Notes: generated from the sequence alone by a model not told the origin. A stretch of 64,000 nucleotides of DNA from a bacterium (GCA_024223715.1 JAAEOA010000332.1:1-64000); one strand, 5' to 3'. Positions 26,283 to 36,502 are shown, counted from the first letter of the stretch. Numbers and translations are program-made.

Positions 26283-27106
26283 CTTTTTTTGCTCCCTCCA
26301 AACCGACCCAGAGAAAATTCCAAACGATGGGTAATCCCTAATTGTGGGTGAACCAGGTGGCTTGTACGAAGCAATAACAATCCTTTTGAAAGTGATAGCT
26401 GAGGCCCAAGGCTTCCGGTGGCCAAATCAGTCCTCATAGCCAAACCAACTCCATCTGAAAGAACAAAAAATAATTGAAAACCAATTTGGGGAACACCATC
26501 ACCATTTCGGTCAACAACTGTTGCAAAAGCAAAATCTTCCCCTTCAAAAACCCCTTTCAGGAAATTGGTCCGTTCAGTAAAATTCACATTTTCCGATGAA
26601 GAGAATACAGGCCATCGAAGTTCCAAATAGCAGGAAAAGCCGGTCCCATTGTATGGATACCTGAATAGGGCAAAATAGTTTTTCTTTGTTGGTTCCTGCC
26701 TTTTACCCAATTCCTGAATTGAATGGGTAGTTCCCATTCCCCACTGGGCGTTTTGTCCCCAAAAAACATCAGCTTGAAAGCGGTTTTCGACAAAATCTCC
26801 CAGGCCTGTTTTTTGCCAGGCAAAGATGAATGCCCAGGGAATTCCATGCGTTGTAAGCTGGGTTTCAAAACTCAAGAACTGCTGTTTAAGCTCATGCATT
26901 TCAAACAATCGGCCCTGGCCTGCTGACCATAGATAAAAATCATTACTATGGTCGTTTTGATTTGCAGGGCTCATCAAATCATGAACCAGGTTTGGCGGAA
27001 TCAGCCAACTATCGTTAAAATCTTTAAGGCCACTGCTCATGGCCGAAACCGGAATCATCAAAAAGAACAGAATGCCTGAGCAGATACCAAGGTGGCTTCT
27101 TTCCAT
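26279..27106 (-). CDS. Unknown secreted/outer-membrane protein
   Basis: A 275-residue protein with a signal peptide (1-24, SAMSS region). The mature part has many short strands with aromatic residues (FYLW, FIFAWQKTG, NYFALFRYPY), suggesting a small barrel or a beta-sandwich at the outer membrane. I recognise no family. It is locked in the middle of an overlapping trio: its ATG shares a base with the lamin-tail gene stop (TAATG), and its TGA overlaps the GTG of the barrel gene. Equal expression with those two proteins is therefore likely, and a joint complex is a fair inference. Confidence 0.7.
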   Translation of the reverse strand: MERSHLGICSGILFFLMIPVSAMSSGLKDFNDSWLIPPNLVHDLMSPANQNDHSNDFYLWSAGQGRLFEMHELKQQFLSFETQLTTHGIPWAFIFAWQKTGLGDFVENRFQADVFWGQNAQWGMGTTHSIQELGKRQEPTKKNYFALFRYPYNGTGFSCYLELRWPVFSSSENVNFTERTNFLKGVFEGEDFAFATVVDRNGDGVPQIGFQLFFVLSDGVGLAMRTDLATGSLGPQLSLSKGLLLLRTSHLVHPQLGITHRLEFSLGRFGGSKKR

Positions 27107-28824
27107 TAACGAACCACCACCAAAGCCTTGGCCACCGGAAAAATACTGGATTCATCTTCACCGGAAAACAAAAGGACAATGTAAGCCCCTTTGGTTACCT
27201 TTTTCCCAGAATCATGACAGCCATCCCATATTCGATCCTGGAGACCTGCACCACTGCTTTGGCCTCCCAAATCCCGGATTTTTGAACCCCACAAATCGAA
27301 AATCTGCAAATGCCAAATTGAAATATCATCTTTCAATTCAAACCGAAAATGAACCGCACGTTCCCCTGCTGAAACATCCAGAACTTTTGGCTCTACAACC
27401 AGCTCTACAGCCGGACCATCCATATCCCTAACACTGTTTAAGCAGGCCGGAGTTCCACCTTCAATGGCGATACTGCTTCTCCATTGAGACCAGCGAGGGG
27501 ATGCGACGAGATGGGACATCCGTTCCCACGACTTCCCTCCGCCATCTGGCAAAGACTGTTCCCCAGGCAGGAATACCTGGTCCAAAACCACTCCCGTTGA
27601 GTCCGCCAGCAGAACACGGTCAGCAAAAGACCGGTCTTCTGGCGGATTGTTGTTCAGGGACGGCCATGAAGAGGCCAATTCATACAAGCACAATCCCAGG
27701 GTTTGCGGTGGACAATCAACGACCAGACCTTGGTTCAAATTTGATTCATGCCACTGCAGTAGTGCCAAAGAATCCTGAGCAAAAACCACCAACTCTCCAG
27801 CACCCAGGAGAATTTCTGGCATAACCTTCCAGTCACCTTCTTCATCTCGCAAAGAAAAATCTGCCAGATTAACAGCTTCGGAACCAACTTGCAGTTCAAT
27901 CCACTCCCCTTGATGTGCCGACGGGGCATGCATGACTTCAGTCAGAAACAAGGGACCTGGTCCCACTTGAATGGACTTCAACTCCACTCGCAAAGGAGGT
28001 TCCGTAACCAAGGCATCCAATTCAAGATAAACCCTATGAAATCCTGTTTCAGGAGGTTCAAAAGAAACCATCAGCTGACAAATCTGGCCGGCTTCACATC
28101 CAGCAAAAACTGTTTGCACAATGTTAAAAATATTTCCATCGGAGTTCTCAAGAATAAGAGTGGCATTGGAAACCCCCAGGTCTTCAATGCCAGAATTTTG
28201 GAATTCAAAAACAGCCTGAACCGGTTCACCCGCAGCAGTCACAACCAATGGATTGTACTGGGTCGAAATCAATTCCAGTTCATAATCAAGAAAGTTCAAC
28301 TCGCCCGGGGTGGGTTCAGTGGAAACAAAATCTGCTTCATTGTTTTGGGTGTCTCTACCGTCCGGACGACGCGATAAAGACAGACCCGGCTGCAAACCCA
28401 CCGCCGAAATTTCCTGTAATTCATCATCGGACAATGAACCGTACCCAACCAAATCCAAAACTTCCTCATCTCTGACAACCCTAATTGCATCTGGACCATT
28501 TTGAAGCCCAAGCCATGCCTCAGCATCACTCAAAGCTGAGCCCACCCAATTGCGATCAACCAGCAAAAAGAGTTGACCAGGATTCAGAAAAAAGTCTTCC
28601 TGGGCCTGCCATCGAGTCATCCAGGGCAGCCCCACGGAACCGTTGGCAAATTGAAACTCAATGCCATTCAAATTGATTGCTTGGGACCCATTATTCATGA
28701 ATTCAACAAATTCCTGGCCTGAGTCAGCACCTTCAGGGTCAGGTAGAAATTCATTGATTACCAAACCGGCATCAGCCGAGGCATATGAACTTAAAAACAA
28801 ACAAAGGAAAATAAGGAAAAACAA
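27106..28824 (-). CDS. Secreted protein with two lamin-tail domains and FlgD-like C-terminus
   Basis: A 572-residue exported protein. Signal peptide 1-17 (ASA). Lamin-tail domain 1 starts at LVINEFLPDP (about 21-150), followed by a CARDB-like beta-sandwich region (about 185-290); a second lamin-tail unit begins LTEVMHAPS (about 294-375). The C-terminal about 90 residues (WHLQIFDLWGSKIRDLGG, then DGCHDSGKKVTKGAY) resemble FlgD-Ig/T9SS type A-like C-terminal domains. Such proteins are cell-surface or secreted in FCB bacteria. The start is TTG with a weak ribosome site. It follows the VWA gene by 30 bases and overlaps the next gene by one. Confidence 0.82.
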   Translation of the reverse strand: MFFLIFLCLFLSSYASADAGLVINEFLPDPEGADSGQEFVEFMNNGSQAINLNGIEFQFANGSVGLPWMTRWQAQEDFFLNPGQLFLLVDRNWVGSALSDAEAWLGLQNGPDAIRVVRDEEVLDLVGYGSLSDDELQEISAVGLQPGLSLSRRPDGRDTQNNEADFVSTEPTPGELNFLDYELELISTQYNPLVVTAAGEPVQAVFEFQNSGIEDLGVSNATLILENSDGNIFNIVQTVFAGCEAGQICQLMVSFEPPETGFHRVYLELDALVTEPPLRVELKSIQVGPGPLFLTEVMHAPSAHQGEWIELQVGSEAVNLADFSLRDEEGDWKVMPEILLGAGELVVFAQDSLALLQWHESNLNQGLVVDCPPQTLGLCLYELASSWPSLNNNPPEDRSFADRVLLADSTGVVLDQVFLPGEQSLPDGGGKSWERMSHLVASPRWSQWRSSIAIEGGTPACLNSVRDMDGPAVELVVEPKVLDVSAGERAVHFRFELKDDISIWHLQIFDLWGSKIRDLGGQSSGAGLQDRIWDGCHDSGKKVTKGAYIVLLFSGEDESSIFPVAKALVVVR

Positions 28825-28854
28825 ATCATACGCAATCCCGGGAGGGGATAAGAA

Positions 28855-31179
28855 TCAAAGAAGTCCGTGGCGTCTACGCAAGAACCATTCACACACCAGA
28901 AGTAGAACAACCAGAACCAGAAAGGGCCAACCAGCTACAGGATCCCACTGTTTTCGGTTGGAGACACGCTTGCTTTCCCAGGACAATTGAGCCAACTGGT
29001 TGACCAATTCAGTTATAGAATCCTGAGTGGTCAAATCGATGTACCGACCACCGGATAGTCGATTGGCAAGCAGTTTCAATCTGCGTGCATCCTGTCGGTT
29101 CTGAGTTTCTTCCACTGAGTGACTGGTGACTACCAGTTGGGCCTCAGTGCTTTCCACTTCCTGATCTCCGTGGCCTACCAATTTTATACCGTACCGGCCA
29201 GGTGGTATGGCGTGCAGGTCAAATCCATATTGCTGACTTTCGGGATCAAAACCAGTAGATGGATACGTTTGTTCCGAAAAATCTTTTGAATTTTCATTCA
29301 GGGAATGAACCATCAAACTGACCCGGCCATCAGCAATATTTTGTCCCCTCATATCCAGCCACTGACCAGCCAGGAGAACAGGCTCACCTTCCTGGAAAAA
29401 AGGCTGACGTCCAACAAATGACAGGCCTGACTCTTCAGTCCCATCAGCAAGCCAAACCAGTAGGTTTCGTAGCAATAACCGCACTCCCGAATTTTCGATC
29501 TCCCGGGATTCAGTTTCCACTCGAGCCCAAAAGGCCATCTCCCAGAGGCGACTGCCAGACCAAAAGACGGTCCTTCCTTTTCCATTTTCACCAGTTACCA
29601 GCAAAGGTTTCTGTTTATCCGCGCCCTGAGCACTTGACGATACGGTCAGTAAAGTTTGAACCCCGGGCTTGGCTGTATTCTCCAGAATAGAAAGTACCGG
29701 TGGGGCTTGTTTCAGGAATTCCATTCCACTGCCCTGCCCAAACCCGGAAAATACAGGATGATCGGTGGCTGCATCAGGTGCCGATGCAAACCAGGGACCT
29801 TTCACCCTTCGGGAGGAGGAAAGTGAAACAGGCAACAACTCTCGCAATCCATTAGGAAGATTTTTTACCAAGGACGCTGAATCTTCTCCTGTTGGAGGTA
29901 AAACCCAAAGCCCCAGCCCCGCCCTGACGGCCTCACTAAGCAATTTATAATCCAGATGGTTTTGGCCCCCGCCCCATCCCAAAAGGATCACCCCATCATA
30001 AGATTGCCATTTTTCCAGATCATTCGGCTCCACAAATCGAATCATGCTATCTGCAAAAACCAGCCCCTGTTCAGTGGAATAAACAACGTCCAGAGCCAAA
30101 CGAGTTTCTCGTTGAGCAGCTTGAGCAAGAAAACGAACATTCCATCCGGGGCGGTCAGCCAACAGCAACAAACGGCTTCGGGCTTTATGGATGTCAACCC
30201 CAAAGGACACTTGATTGTTGCTCAGGAAACGTTCGTTGTCGAAACTATCAGCCTGATTTCCCCCCGCTGCACCAAGAACCAAAGGAGAAACCTTTAATTC
30301 AAAAACCTGCAAACCAAGCTTATCGGGCACGACCGAAATTTCAAAATTTGTTACTTCTGATTCGAGTTTGATATCTTTTTCGGCCAGAATTTTTTCACCC
30401 TGCATCAACCAAACTGTCGCTGTTTCATTTGGCCGTACAGCAAATTGGTTTTGAACCACGGTTGCTTCAAAAGTCACCCGGTCACCCTGAAAAGCGGTCT
30501 GAGGGTAACGTAAATCAGAAATAATTCTATCAGGTGTCCCTTGGGCATCTCCCACACCACCAATAAAGAACTGAGCCGATGAATGAAGCCTCCTGTCAGG
30601 TTGAAGACCATTCTGTTCCCCAGCGGAAATTGTTTCATTACCATCACTCAGAAGAACAACCGCCTGAACCGGGTCTGCAGCCAAACGAAGATTGACTCCC
30701 CGCAGAAGAGATTCCAGAAAAGTTCCATGATTCACTGGGCGACCAATGACAGGATCTGCCATGTCAAATTCATTTAACTCTTCGAGGCCATTACCTCTAA
30801 ACATACGGCTTGAAAAATTAACATCTAATTCAGTCAGTGAGGCTTCAACCTTGCTCATTACATCAAGGGCAACCTCCCAACGACTAAAGGAGCCATCACC
30901 ATCAGAGGGTAAATCCATACTGGCTGAGTCTTCAACTACAAAAACCAGTTCGGGTGCTATTTCAGTTGAAAAAACCCGGCTCAACAGAGGCGCCCCAACC
31001 GCAAGGACCAACAAAAGCAGTGCTATGGAACGAAAAACGACCAGAATCTGCCTCAACCCCTTACTGGGGTCAGGCTTACTCTGGCCGTAAAAACGTACTG
31101 TCAGAAAGACTGCCCCTGCTGCTGTTACCAGCAGCAAGGGCCAGATCCAGGCCGGTGATGTCCAGAGAACAGACACCAA
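28855..31179 (-). CDS. Membrane protein with VWA and GATase-like domains
   Basis: A 774-residue membrane protein of BatA-like design. Two N-terminal membrane helices (about 9-28, 46-66), a VWA domain (about 77-250) and a GATase-I-like region (about 380-560: DGVILLGWGGGQNH and ENGKGRTVFWSG). The last 30 residues contain a membrane helix (PFLVLVVLLLVCEWFL) and an Arg-rich tail. The MIDAS signature is VVEDSASM: Glu83 stands where most VWA domains have the first Asp (DxSxS). The second metal loop LLSDGNE is present. Start TTG or GTG immediately after the ppdK stop, so it is read with ppdK. It likely organises periplasmic partners; the adjacent lamin-tail/barrel genes are candidates. Confidence 0.85.
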   Translation of the reverse strand: MVSVLWTSPAWIWPLLLVTAAGAVFLTVRFYGQSKPDPSKGLRQILVVFRSIALLLLVLAVGAPLLSRVFSTEIAPELVFVVEDSASMDLPSDGDGSFSRWEVALDVMSKVEASLTELDVNFSSRMFRGNGLEELNEFDMADPVIGRPVNHGTFLESLLRGVNLRLAADPVQAVVLLSDGNETISAGEQNGLQPDRRLHSSAQFFIGGVGDAQGTPDRIISDLRYPQTAFQGDRVTFEATVVQNQFAVRPNETATVWLMQGEKILAEKDIKLESEVTNFEISVVPDKLGLQVFELKVSPLVLGAAGGNQADSFDNERFLSNNQVSFGVDIHKARSRLLLLADRPGWNVRFLAQAAQRETRLALDVVYSTEQGLVFADSMIRFVEPNDLEKWQSYDGVILLGWGGGQNHLDYKLLSEAVRAGLGLWVLPPTGEDSASLVKNLPNGLRELLPVSLSSSRRVKGPWFASAPDAATDHPVFSGFGQGSGMEFLKQAPPVLSILENTAKPGVQTLLTVSSSAQGADKQKPLLVTGENGKGRTVFWSGSRLWEMAFWARVETESREIENSGVRLLLRNLLVWLADGTEESGLSFVGRQPFFQEGEPVLLAGQWLDMRGQNIADGRVSLMVHSLNENSKDFSEQTYPSTGFDPESQQYGFDLHAIPPGRYGIKLVGHGDQEVESTEAQLVVTSHSVEETQNRQDARRLKLLANRLSGGRYIDLTTQDSITELVNQLAQLSWESKRVSNRKQWDPVAGWPFLVLVVLLLVCEWFLRRRHGLL

Positions 31180-33873
31180 CTATTTTCCGGCTTCGAGTTT
31201 TTCCCGAACAACTACCTGAGCGGCAGCCAAACGAGCAATAGGCACGCGGAATGGCGAACAGCTAACGTAGTCCAGGCCCACTTTGTGGCAGAATTCCACA
31301 CTGCTGGGGTCTCCTCCATGTTCACCGCAAATGCCCAGGTGAATATCCGGGTTGGTTTGGCGGCCTTTCACACAGGCCATTTCGACCAATTGTCCAACAC
31401 CGGTTTGATCCAACTGCTGGAACGGATCGCTTGGCAAAATACCCTTGGCAACATATTCACCCAGGAATCCACCAGCATCGTCACGACTATAACCGAAAGT
31501 CATCTGGGTCAGATCGTTAGTCCCAAAGCTGAAGAAGTCTGCCACTTCAGCCATTTTATCGGCCATCAAAGCTGCCCGGGGAATTTCAATCATAGTACCA
31601 ACCAGGTAGGTAACTTCAGATTTGTTCTCAGAAATAATTGCATCGGCAATACGAATGGCCATTTCCCTCAAATCACCCAACTCGCGTTGAGTCCCTGTCA
31701 GAGGAATCATAATTTCAGGTCGCACATCGATGTTGTTCTTTTTGACTGCAACAGCAGCAGCAATAATGGCTTCAACTTGCATTTCATAAATTTCAGGGTA
31801 GGTCAGCCCCAAGCGACAGCCACGGTGACCCAACATGGGATTTTCTTCATGCAGAGCATCAACTTTTTGAGTAATTACGGAAACATCCACACCCAGTTCA
31901 TCGGCCACACCTTGCTGACCAGCAGCATCATGAGGCAGGAACTCGTGCAAAGGTGGATCCAGCAGGCGAATGGTAACCGGCAAGCCGTCCATTTCCTCAA
32001 AGATGCCTTCAAAATCAGACTGTTGCATTGGCTTTATTTTCACCAGCGCTTCGCGCCGTTCTTCAACATTATCAGCAAGAATCATTTGACGCATTTTCAG
32101 AATGCGATCTTCACCGAAGAACATGTGTTCAGTCCGGCACAAGCCAATGCCCTGAGCCCCGAATTCACGAGCCTGTTTGCTGTCAGCAGGACTGTCAGCA
32201 TTGGTCCGAACTTTCAAACGACGGGTCGCATCGGCCCAGGTCATAATTTTTTCCAGATTGAGGTCATCCATGTGAGGGGGAACCAGATTGGGAGCGCCTT
32301 CGATAACCGAACCAGTAGTACCATTAATTGTTACCATATCGCCCGCTTTGAAATTAACACCACCAATAGACATAGTTCCGGCAGCAGTATCAACCAAAAG
32401 TTCACCGCAACCCGCAACACAGGGTTTACCCATTCCGCGAGCCACCACAGCGGCATGACTGGTCATTCCGCCACGGCTGGTCAGGATTCCCTGAGCCACA
32501 TTCATTCCGGCAATATCTTCAGGACTGGTTTCACGACGAACCAAAATAACTTTTTTCCCAGTTTCAGATTCCGTAACAGCATCTTCAGCACTGAAAACAA
32601 CCGTTCCCTGAGCTGCACCAGGACTGGCTGGCAAACCGGTTCCCAGAACCTTCAGTTCAGCATCTGGATCAATTTGATCGTGCAGCAACTGGTCCAGGTG
32701 TTCGGGCTCAACCAGAAGCAAGGCACCATTGGAATCAACCAAACCTTCGGATTCCATTTCTGCAGCCACACGAATTGCAGCCACACCGGTACGTTTGCCG
32801 CTCCGGGTTTGCAGCATCCAAAGACGACCATCCTGGATGGTGAACTCAATGTCCTGCATGTCCTTGTAATGTTTTTCCAAGCGTAAACGAATGGCGTTCA
32901 AAGCTTCATAAGATTCAGGCATGAGCTCTTCAAGAGTTTTCAAATCTTTGGCTTCGTTTCCCTCAGGCAAAAGATCGCGACCATGATTGTTCAACTGTTG
33001 AGGCGTCCGGGTCCCTGCTACCACATCTTCACCCTGGGCATCAACCAGGAATTCACCGTAAAAGTAGTTCTCTCCATTGGATGGATCACGGGTGAAAGCA
33101 ACACCCGTGGCACTGTTTTGCCCCATGTTACCAAAAACCATAGCCTGAACATTAACCGCAGTTCCCCATTCTCCGGGAATATGATTGATTCGGCGATATT
33201 CAATGGCCCGTTCCACATTCCAACTTTTAAACACTGCTTCAATGCCGCCCCAGAGTTGTTCAAAAGGATCTTTTGGGAAATCCTGGTGAGTCTCTTCCTT
33301 AATAATGCTTTTGAAGGTTCCAATTAGCTCTTTCAGATCGTCAACTGACAAGTCTGTATCGAGTTTAACGCCACGGTCCTCTTTGATTGCGTCGATGGCA
33401 TGTTCGAATTTTTCACCTTCTACGCCCATAACCACGTCGCCATACATCTGTACCAGGCGTCGGTAGCTGTCAAAACTAAATCGTTCGTTACCACTAACAG
33501 CAGCCAGACCTTGAACCGTATCATCATTCAGACCTAAATTCAGGACTGTATCCATCATGCCGGGCATGGAAACCCGTGCACCCGAACGAACAGAAAAGAG
33601 TAAAGGATCGGCAGCATTGGCGAATTTTTTTCCCATGACTGCTTCAACTTTTGCCAAAGCTTCTTTGACTTCAATTTTTAGCTCGTTGGAAAGAACATGA
33701 GTTCGTTGATATTCAGTGCATTGTTCTGTAGTGATGGTAAAACCAGGAGGCACTGGAATATTTATCCCTGTCATTTCAGCCAGATTGGCACCTTTGCCGC
33801 CCAGCAGGTTTTTCATTGTCGCATTGCCATCAGCTTTACCGTCACCGAAGAAAAACACTCTCTTGCTGTTCAT
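31180..33873 (-). CDS. ppdK: Pyruvate, phosphate dikinase
   Basis: PPDK interconverts pyruvate, ATP and phosphate with PEP, AMP and pyrophosphate, allowing reversible glycolysis/gluconeogenesis. 897 residues, standard. Seen: ATP-grasp domain start GGKGANLAEM, MPGMMDTVLNLGLND, the phosphohistidine loop RGGMTSHAAVVARGMGKP with His473, GICRTEHMFF-like GLCRTEHMFF, MIEIPRA, and a C-terminal active-site Cys in GICGEHGGDP. ATG at 33873 follows GGAGTGATC; an in-frame codon 24 bases upstream lacks a site. The downstream VWA gene begins directly after its stop. Confidence 0.98.
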   Translation of the reverse strand: MNSKRVFFFGDGKADGNATMKNLLGGKGANLAEMTGINIPVPPGFTITTEQCTEYQRTHVLSNELKIEVKEALAKVEAVMGKKFANAADPLLFSVRSGARVSMPGMMDTVLNLGLNDDTVQGLAAVSGNERFSFDSYRRLVQMYGDVVMGVEGEKFEHAIDAIKEDRGVKLDTDLSVDDLKELIGTFKSIIKEETHQDFPKDPFEQLWGGIEAVFKSWNVERAIEYRRINHIPGEWGTAVNVQAMVFGNMGQNSATGVAFTRDPSNGENYFYGEFLVDAQGEDVVAGTRTPQQLNNHGRDLLPEGNEAKDLKTLEELMPESYEALNAIRLRLEKHYKDMQDIEFTIQDGRLWMLQTRSGKRTGVAAIRVAAEMESEGLVDSNGALLLVEPEHLDQLLHDQIDPDAELKVLGTGLPASPGAAQGTVVFSAEDAVTESETGKKVILVRRETSPEDIAGMNVAQGILTSRGGMTSHAAVVARGMGKPCVAGCGELLVDTAAGTMSIGGVNFKAGDMVTINGTTGSVIEGAPNLVPPHMDDLNLEKIMTWADATRRLKVRTNADSPADSKQAREFGAQGIGLCRTEHMFFGEDRILKMRQMILADNVEERREALVKIKPMQQSDFEGIFEEMDGLPVTIRLLDPPLHEFLPHDAAGQQGVADELGVDVSVITQKVDALHEENPMLGHRGCRLGLTYPEIYEMQVEAIIAAAVAVKKNNIDVRPEIMIPLTGTQRELGDLREMAIRIADAIISENKSEVTYLVGTMIEIPRAALMADKMAEVADFFSFGTNDLTQMTFGYSRDDAGGFLGEYVAKGILPSDPFQQLDQTGVGQLVEMACVKGRQTNPDIHLGICGEHGGDPSSVEFCHKVGLDYVSCSPFRVPIARLAAAQVVVREKLEAGK

Positions 33874-33981
33874 GATCACTCCATAGGAAAGAGTCATGGC
33901 CAGACCCCGGCTTACCCGACGCCTATACCTAGTTTAGTTGTACATTGTGCAAATAGCACCCTTATTGCACTAGCGTCAAAT

Positions 33982-34016
33982 AAAAAACACGGTTCCGGCC
34001 TGAGACCGAAACCGTG
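33982..34016 (-). terminator. Intrinsic terminator after the BNR-like gene
   Basis: On the - strand CACGGTTTCGG (34016-34006) pairs with CCGGAACCGTG (33998-33988) with one mismatch in 11, then six T (33987-33982). It ends transcription of the secreted-protein gene at 34051 before the ppdK leader. Confidence 0.82.
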
Positions 34017-34050
34017 ATGGTTGACTTTGCCCCAAATATTTCATCAGGAT

Positions 34051-36387
34051 TTATCTGATAATCACCAAACGCCCCCAGAAGTCATCTCGTTGGGTCATTT
34101 CGACCTTATACAGATATACCCCAGCAGAAACACGTTCATTTTCACGGTTTCGGGTTCGCCAATAAATATTTCCGTCATGAAGGTTGTCCGGGCCCAAATT
34201 AATAACATCGTCGCCCGCAGGGGTAAAAATCCGAATTCGGGAGTCAATGGGCAAATTAGTGAAGACCACTGTTTCGCCTTCTTGCCCAGGAAGTCCGCTT
34301 TCCTCACGCAAAGGATTGGGGTAAACGTAAATTTCATTCTCACTACCAGCAGTGGCCGCCGGGTCATTTAACAAAATGTTAGTCCGGTTTCCATCACCTT
34401 CAAACGGCGTGAGAGGGTCGTTGACAAAACGAGGAGAAAAGACTGCAATTTGGGAACTGTTTTGAGGAGAACTCAAAGCGGTATTTCCATAATCGTATGA
34501 AGAAATGGCATAATAATATGAAAATCCATTATAGACTTCTTCATCAAAAAAACGAATCGTATCAGGAGTATCAAAATCAAAACAGGCGGCTCGTTTTGAG
34601 TTATAACATTCGGGTACAAGCTCGTAGTTAATGTTTCCGCAATATCCCTCAATGCATGACTCAGGATTAACCCTATCAAACAGCCCAATCATGCTCATGT
34701 TATTTGGGTCATGATTTGGAGATCGCCAAACAGCCCATCCTTGGAAAGTTTGACAAATGAGGGAAAATTGAACTCCCGAGACAAGACTCCCCGTACTGAA
34801 GGAAATGTCCAGGCCGAGGTCAAGATCGCGAAGTCCCAGACTGGTACCACTGTTGTAACTATCAGAAAGATTGATGGGGGAATCCGGAATGTAAATACCA
34901 CCACCGTAGGAGCTCATCAGGAAATCTCCAGAGCCATCGCCAATAAGAACCAATCGGGTACCGGAATTCCTCAGCGGCTGATTTGCAACCTCACTCCAGT
35001 TAATCCCCTGATCGGAACTAACTAAAACACGCCAAGAATCCTGCATGCAGTAATAATTACCATCAGCACCGTCGCTGATCAAGAGGCTCAATTCACGAAT
35101 CTGGCTCGGGTTCGGATTTGAAACCCCAGCTCCAACCAATTGCCAATTCATTCCGCCATCTACACTGCGATAAAGACCCTTATTTTTCATCCCAACAATA
35201 AGAATATTTTCGTCACTAGGGTCGACCCTAACCGAAGATGCACTGTGTAGCCAAGCTCCATGGTTATCGGGGTCGGGAATCATTAAGGTGCCATAAGTAT
35301 CAGACCAGGTTGTACCACCATCGAAACTTTGGAAAACACCATTGGATTCTATTGCTAACAAAACATGGTCAGGATTGGACGGATTTGTATGAATTTCATT
35401 GATTAACAGAGGTAACGTTAAACCCATTTCCGGAAAATCTAAATCAACGTCAACTTCAAGATCAGAACGTTGGAAGGTGGTTCCATTATCAGAAGAATAA
35501 AACAGGCCAAAGTTGGATACAAAAGCCCAGATTTTATCTTCGGACCATTCCATTGCCCCAATTCGCACTGAAGTGGGGGCCGGTTCAAATGTCGGATCCA
35601 AATTGGCCGCCCAATTTACAAAATTTTCCCCACCATCGGTGGTAACAAAAAGACCGGAATCGGTAGTTCCAATGGCAAAATAATCATTATTCGCAGGCGA
35701 AATGCTTACCCACAAGATATTAACTGAATCAGTGAAGATCTCATCGGCAAAACGAGTCCATTGGGCACCATCAAATTTATAAGCACCCTGGGGACTTGCC
35801 TCATTAGTTTGACCACCAGAGAAAGCAGCCACAGCAAAACCACTTGTACCGTGATCTAAAGCAACGGTATTTGTCTGCCGCCAGGACATGGGTAAATTTT
35901 CATTCAACTGGCCCCAGGTTCCGGTGGCTTGATCAAACTGAAACACACCCCCATTATTGGACAAATTAATAATTCCCGAAAGAACTCCGTAGGTAATCGG
36001 TCCTTCTGAGGTCCAGCTGAGGGTAAGGCTCTGGCTATTGGCTTCACCAATAATTCCGCTGTCAGTTGTTTCAAAACGCAATTGGCGATCGACCTGATCG
36101 GCAAAACCACCCGAAACGTCAACTGAATAACCCAAGTTCTCGTGACCAGAAAGAGCATAACAGGTTGCATCGGAAAGCTCGAGGTCTTCCCAACTGACCA
36201 CTAGACCCTGACGGCCTTCAATTTGCTGTTCCATATGAAGGCTAGGTGGCGACACAAGGAAAAGAGTATCGTTGGCACAGGTACTATCTGGAGTTTCAGC
36301 GAAGCTGGAGAGCCCCGAAAAGACCAGAAGGAAAATGGCCAGCAGCCCCAGTAGTGACCGGTGGGTTACCAAGTTCCCAGATTTCAT
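34051..36387 (-). CDS. Secreted BNR/sortilin-like repeat protein with FlgD-like C-terminus
   Basis: A 778-residue exported protein. Signal peptide 1-30 (ends SSFAE). A beta-sandwich (about 40-120) precedes several BNR/VPS10-type units (about 120-500): GLFVTTDGGENF, GLFYSSDNGTTF, GVFQSFDGGTTW, GLYRSVDGGMNW and RVLVSSDQGINW, the Asp-box pattern of a seven- or ten-bladed propeller. The C-terminus (YVYPNPLREE, then RIRIFTPAGDDV and SAGVYLYKVEM) is a FlgD-Ig/T9SS-like domain. Probably a surface or secreted scaffold or binding protein; no catalytic residues are evident. ATG at 36387 follows AGGGG. It is separated from the lipoprotein gene upstream by 137 bases with only a weak hairpin. Confidence 0.84.
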   Translation of the reverse strand: MKSGNLVTHRSLLGLLAIFLLVFSGLSSFAETPDSTCANDTLFLVSPPSLHMEQQIEGRQGLVVSWEDLELSDATCYALSGHENLGYSVDVSGGFADQVDRQLRFETTDSGIIGEANSQSLTLSWTSEGPITYGVLSGIINLSNNGGVFQFDQATGTWGQLNENLPMSWRQTNTVALDHGTSGFAVAAFSGGQTNEASPQGAYKFDGAQWTRFADEIFTDSVNILWVSISPANNDYFAIGTTDSGLFVTTDGGENFVNWAANLDPTFEPAPTSVRIGAMEWSEDKIWAFVSNFGLFYSSDNGTTFQRSDLEVDVDLDFPEMGLTLPLLINEIHTNPSNPDHVLLAIESNGVFQSFDGGTTWSDTYGTLMIPDPDNHGAWLHSASSVRVDPSDENILIVGMKNKGLYRSVDGGMNWQLVGAGVSNPNPSQIRELSLLISDGADGNYYCMQDSWRVLVSSDQGINWSEVANQPLRNSGTRLVLIGDGSGDFLMSSYGGGIYIPDSPINLSDSYNSGTSLGLRDLDLGLDISFSTGSLVSGVQFSLICQTFQGWAVWRSPNHDPNNMSMIGLFDRVNPESCIEGYCGNINYELVPECYNSKRAACFDFDTPDTIRFFDEEVYNGFSYYYAISSYDYGNTALSSPQNSSQIAVFSPRFVNDPLTPFEGDGNRTNILLNDPAATAGSENEIYVYPNPLREESGLPGQEGETVVFTNLPIDSRIRIFTPAGDDVINLGPDNLHDGNIYWRTRNRENERVSAGVYLYKVEMTQRDDFWGRLVIIR

Positions 36388-36502
36388 CAAACCCCTGCCT
36401 TTCAAGTCCAAAATTGGACTGACAAAATTGATTCCGGTTATCCGGATTAAGTCGATTCTCGCCTAACCTGCTCGTTTTGTTCAAACAGGTTTAAATACAA
36501 TC

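Noticed and set aside
31285..32886. 533-residue open frame on the + strand
   Set aside because: It is the exact antisense of ppdK; its composition reflects the codons of the real gene and no ribosome site supports it.
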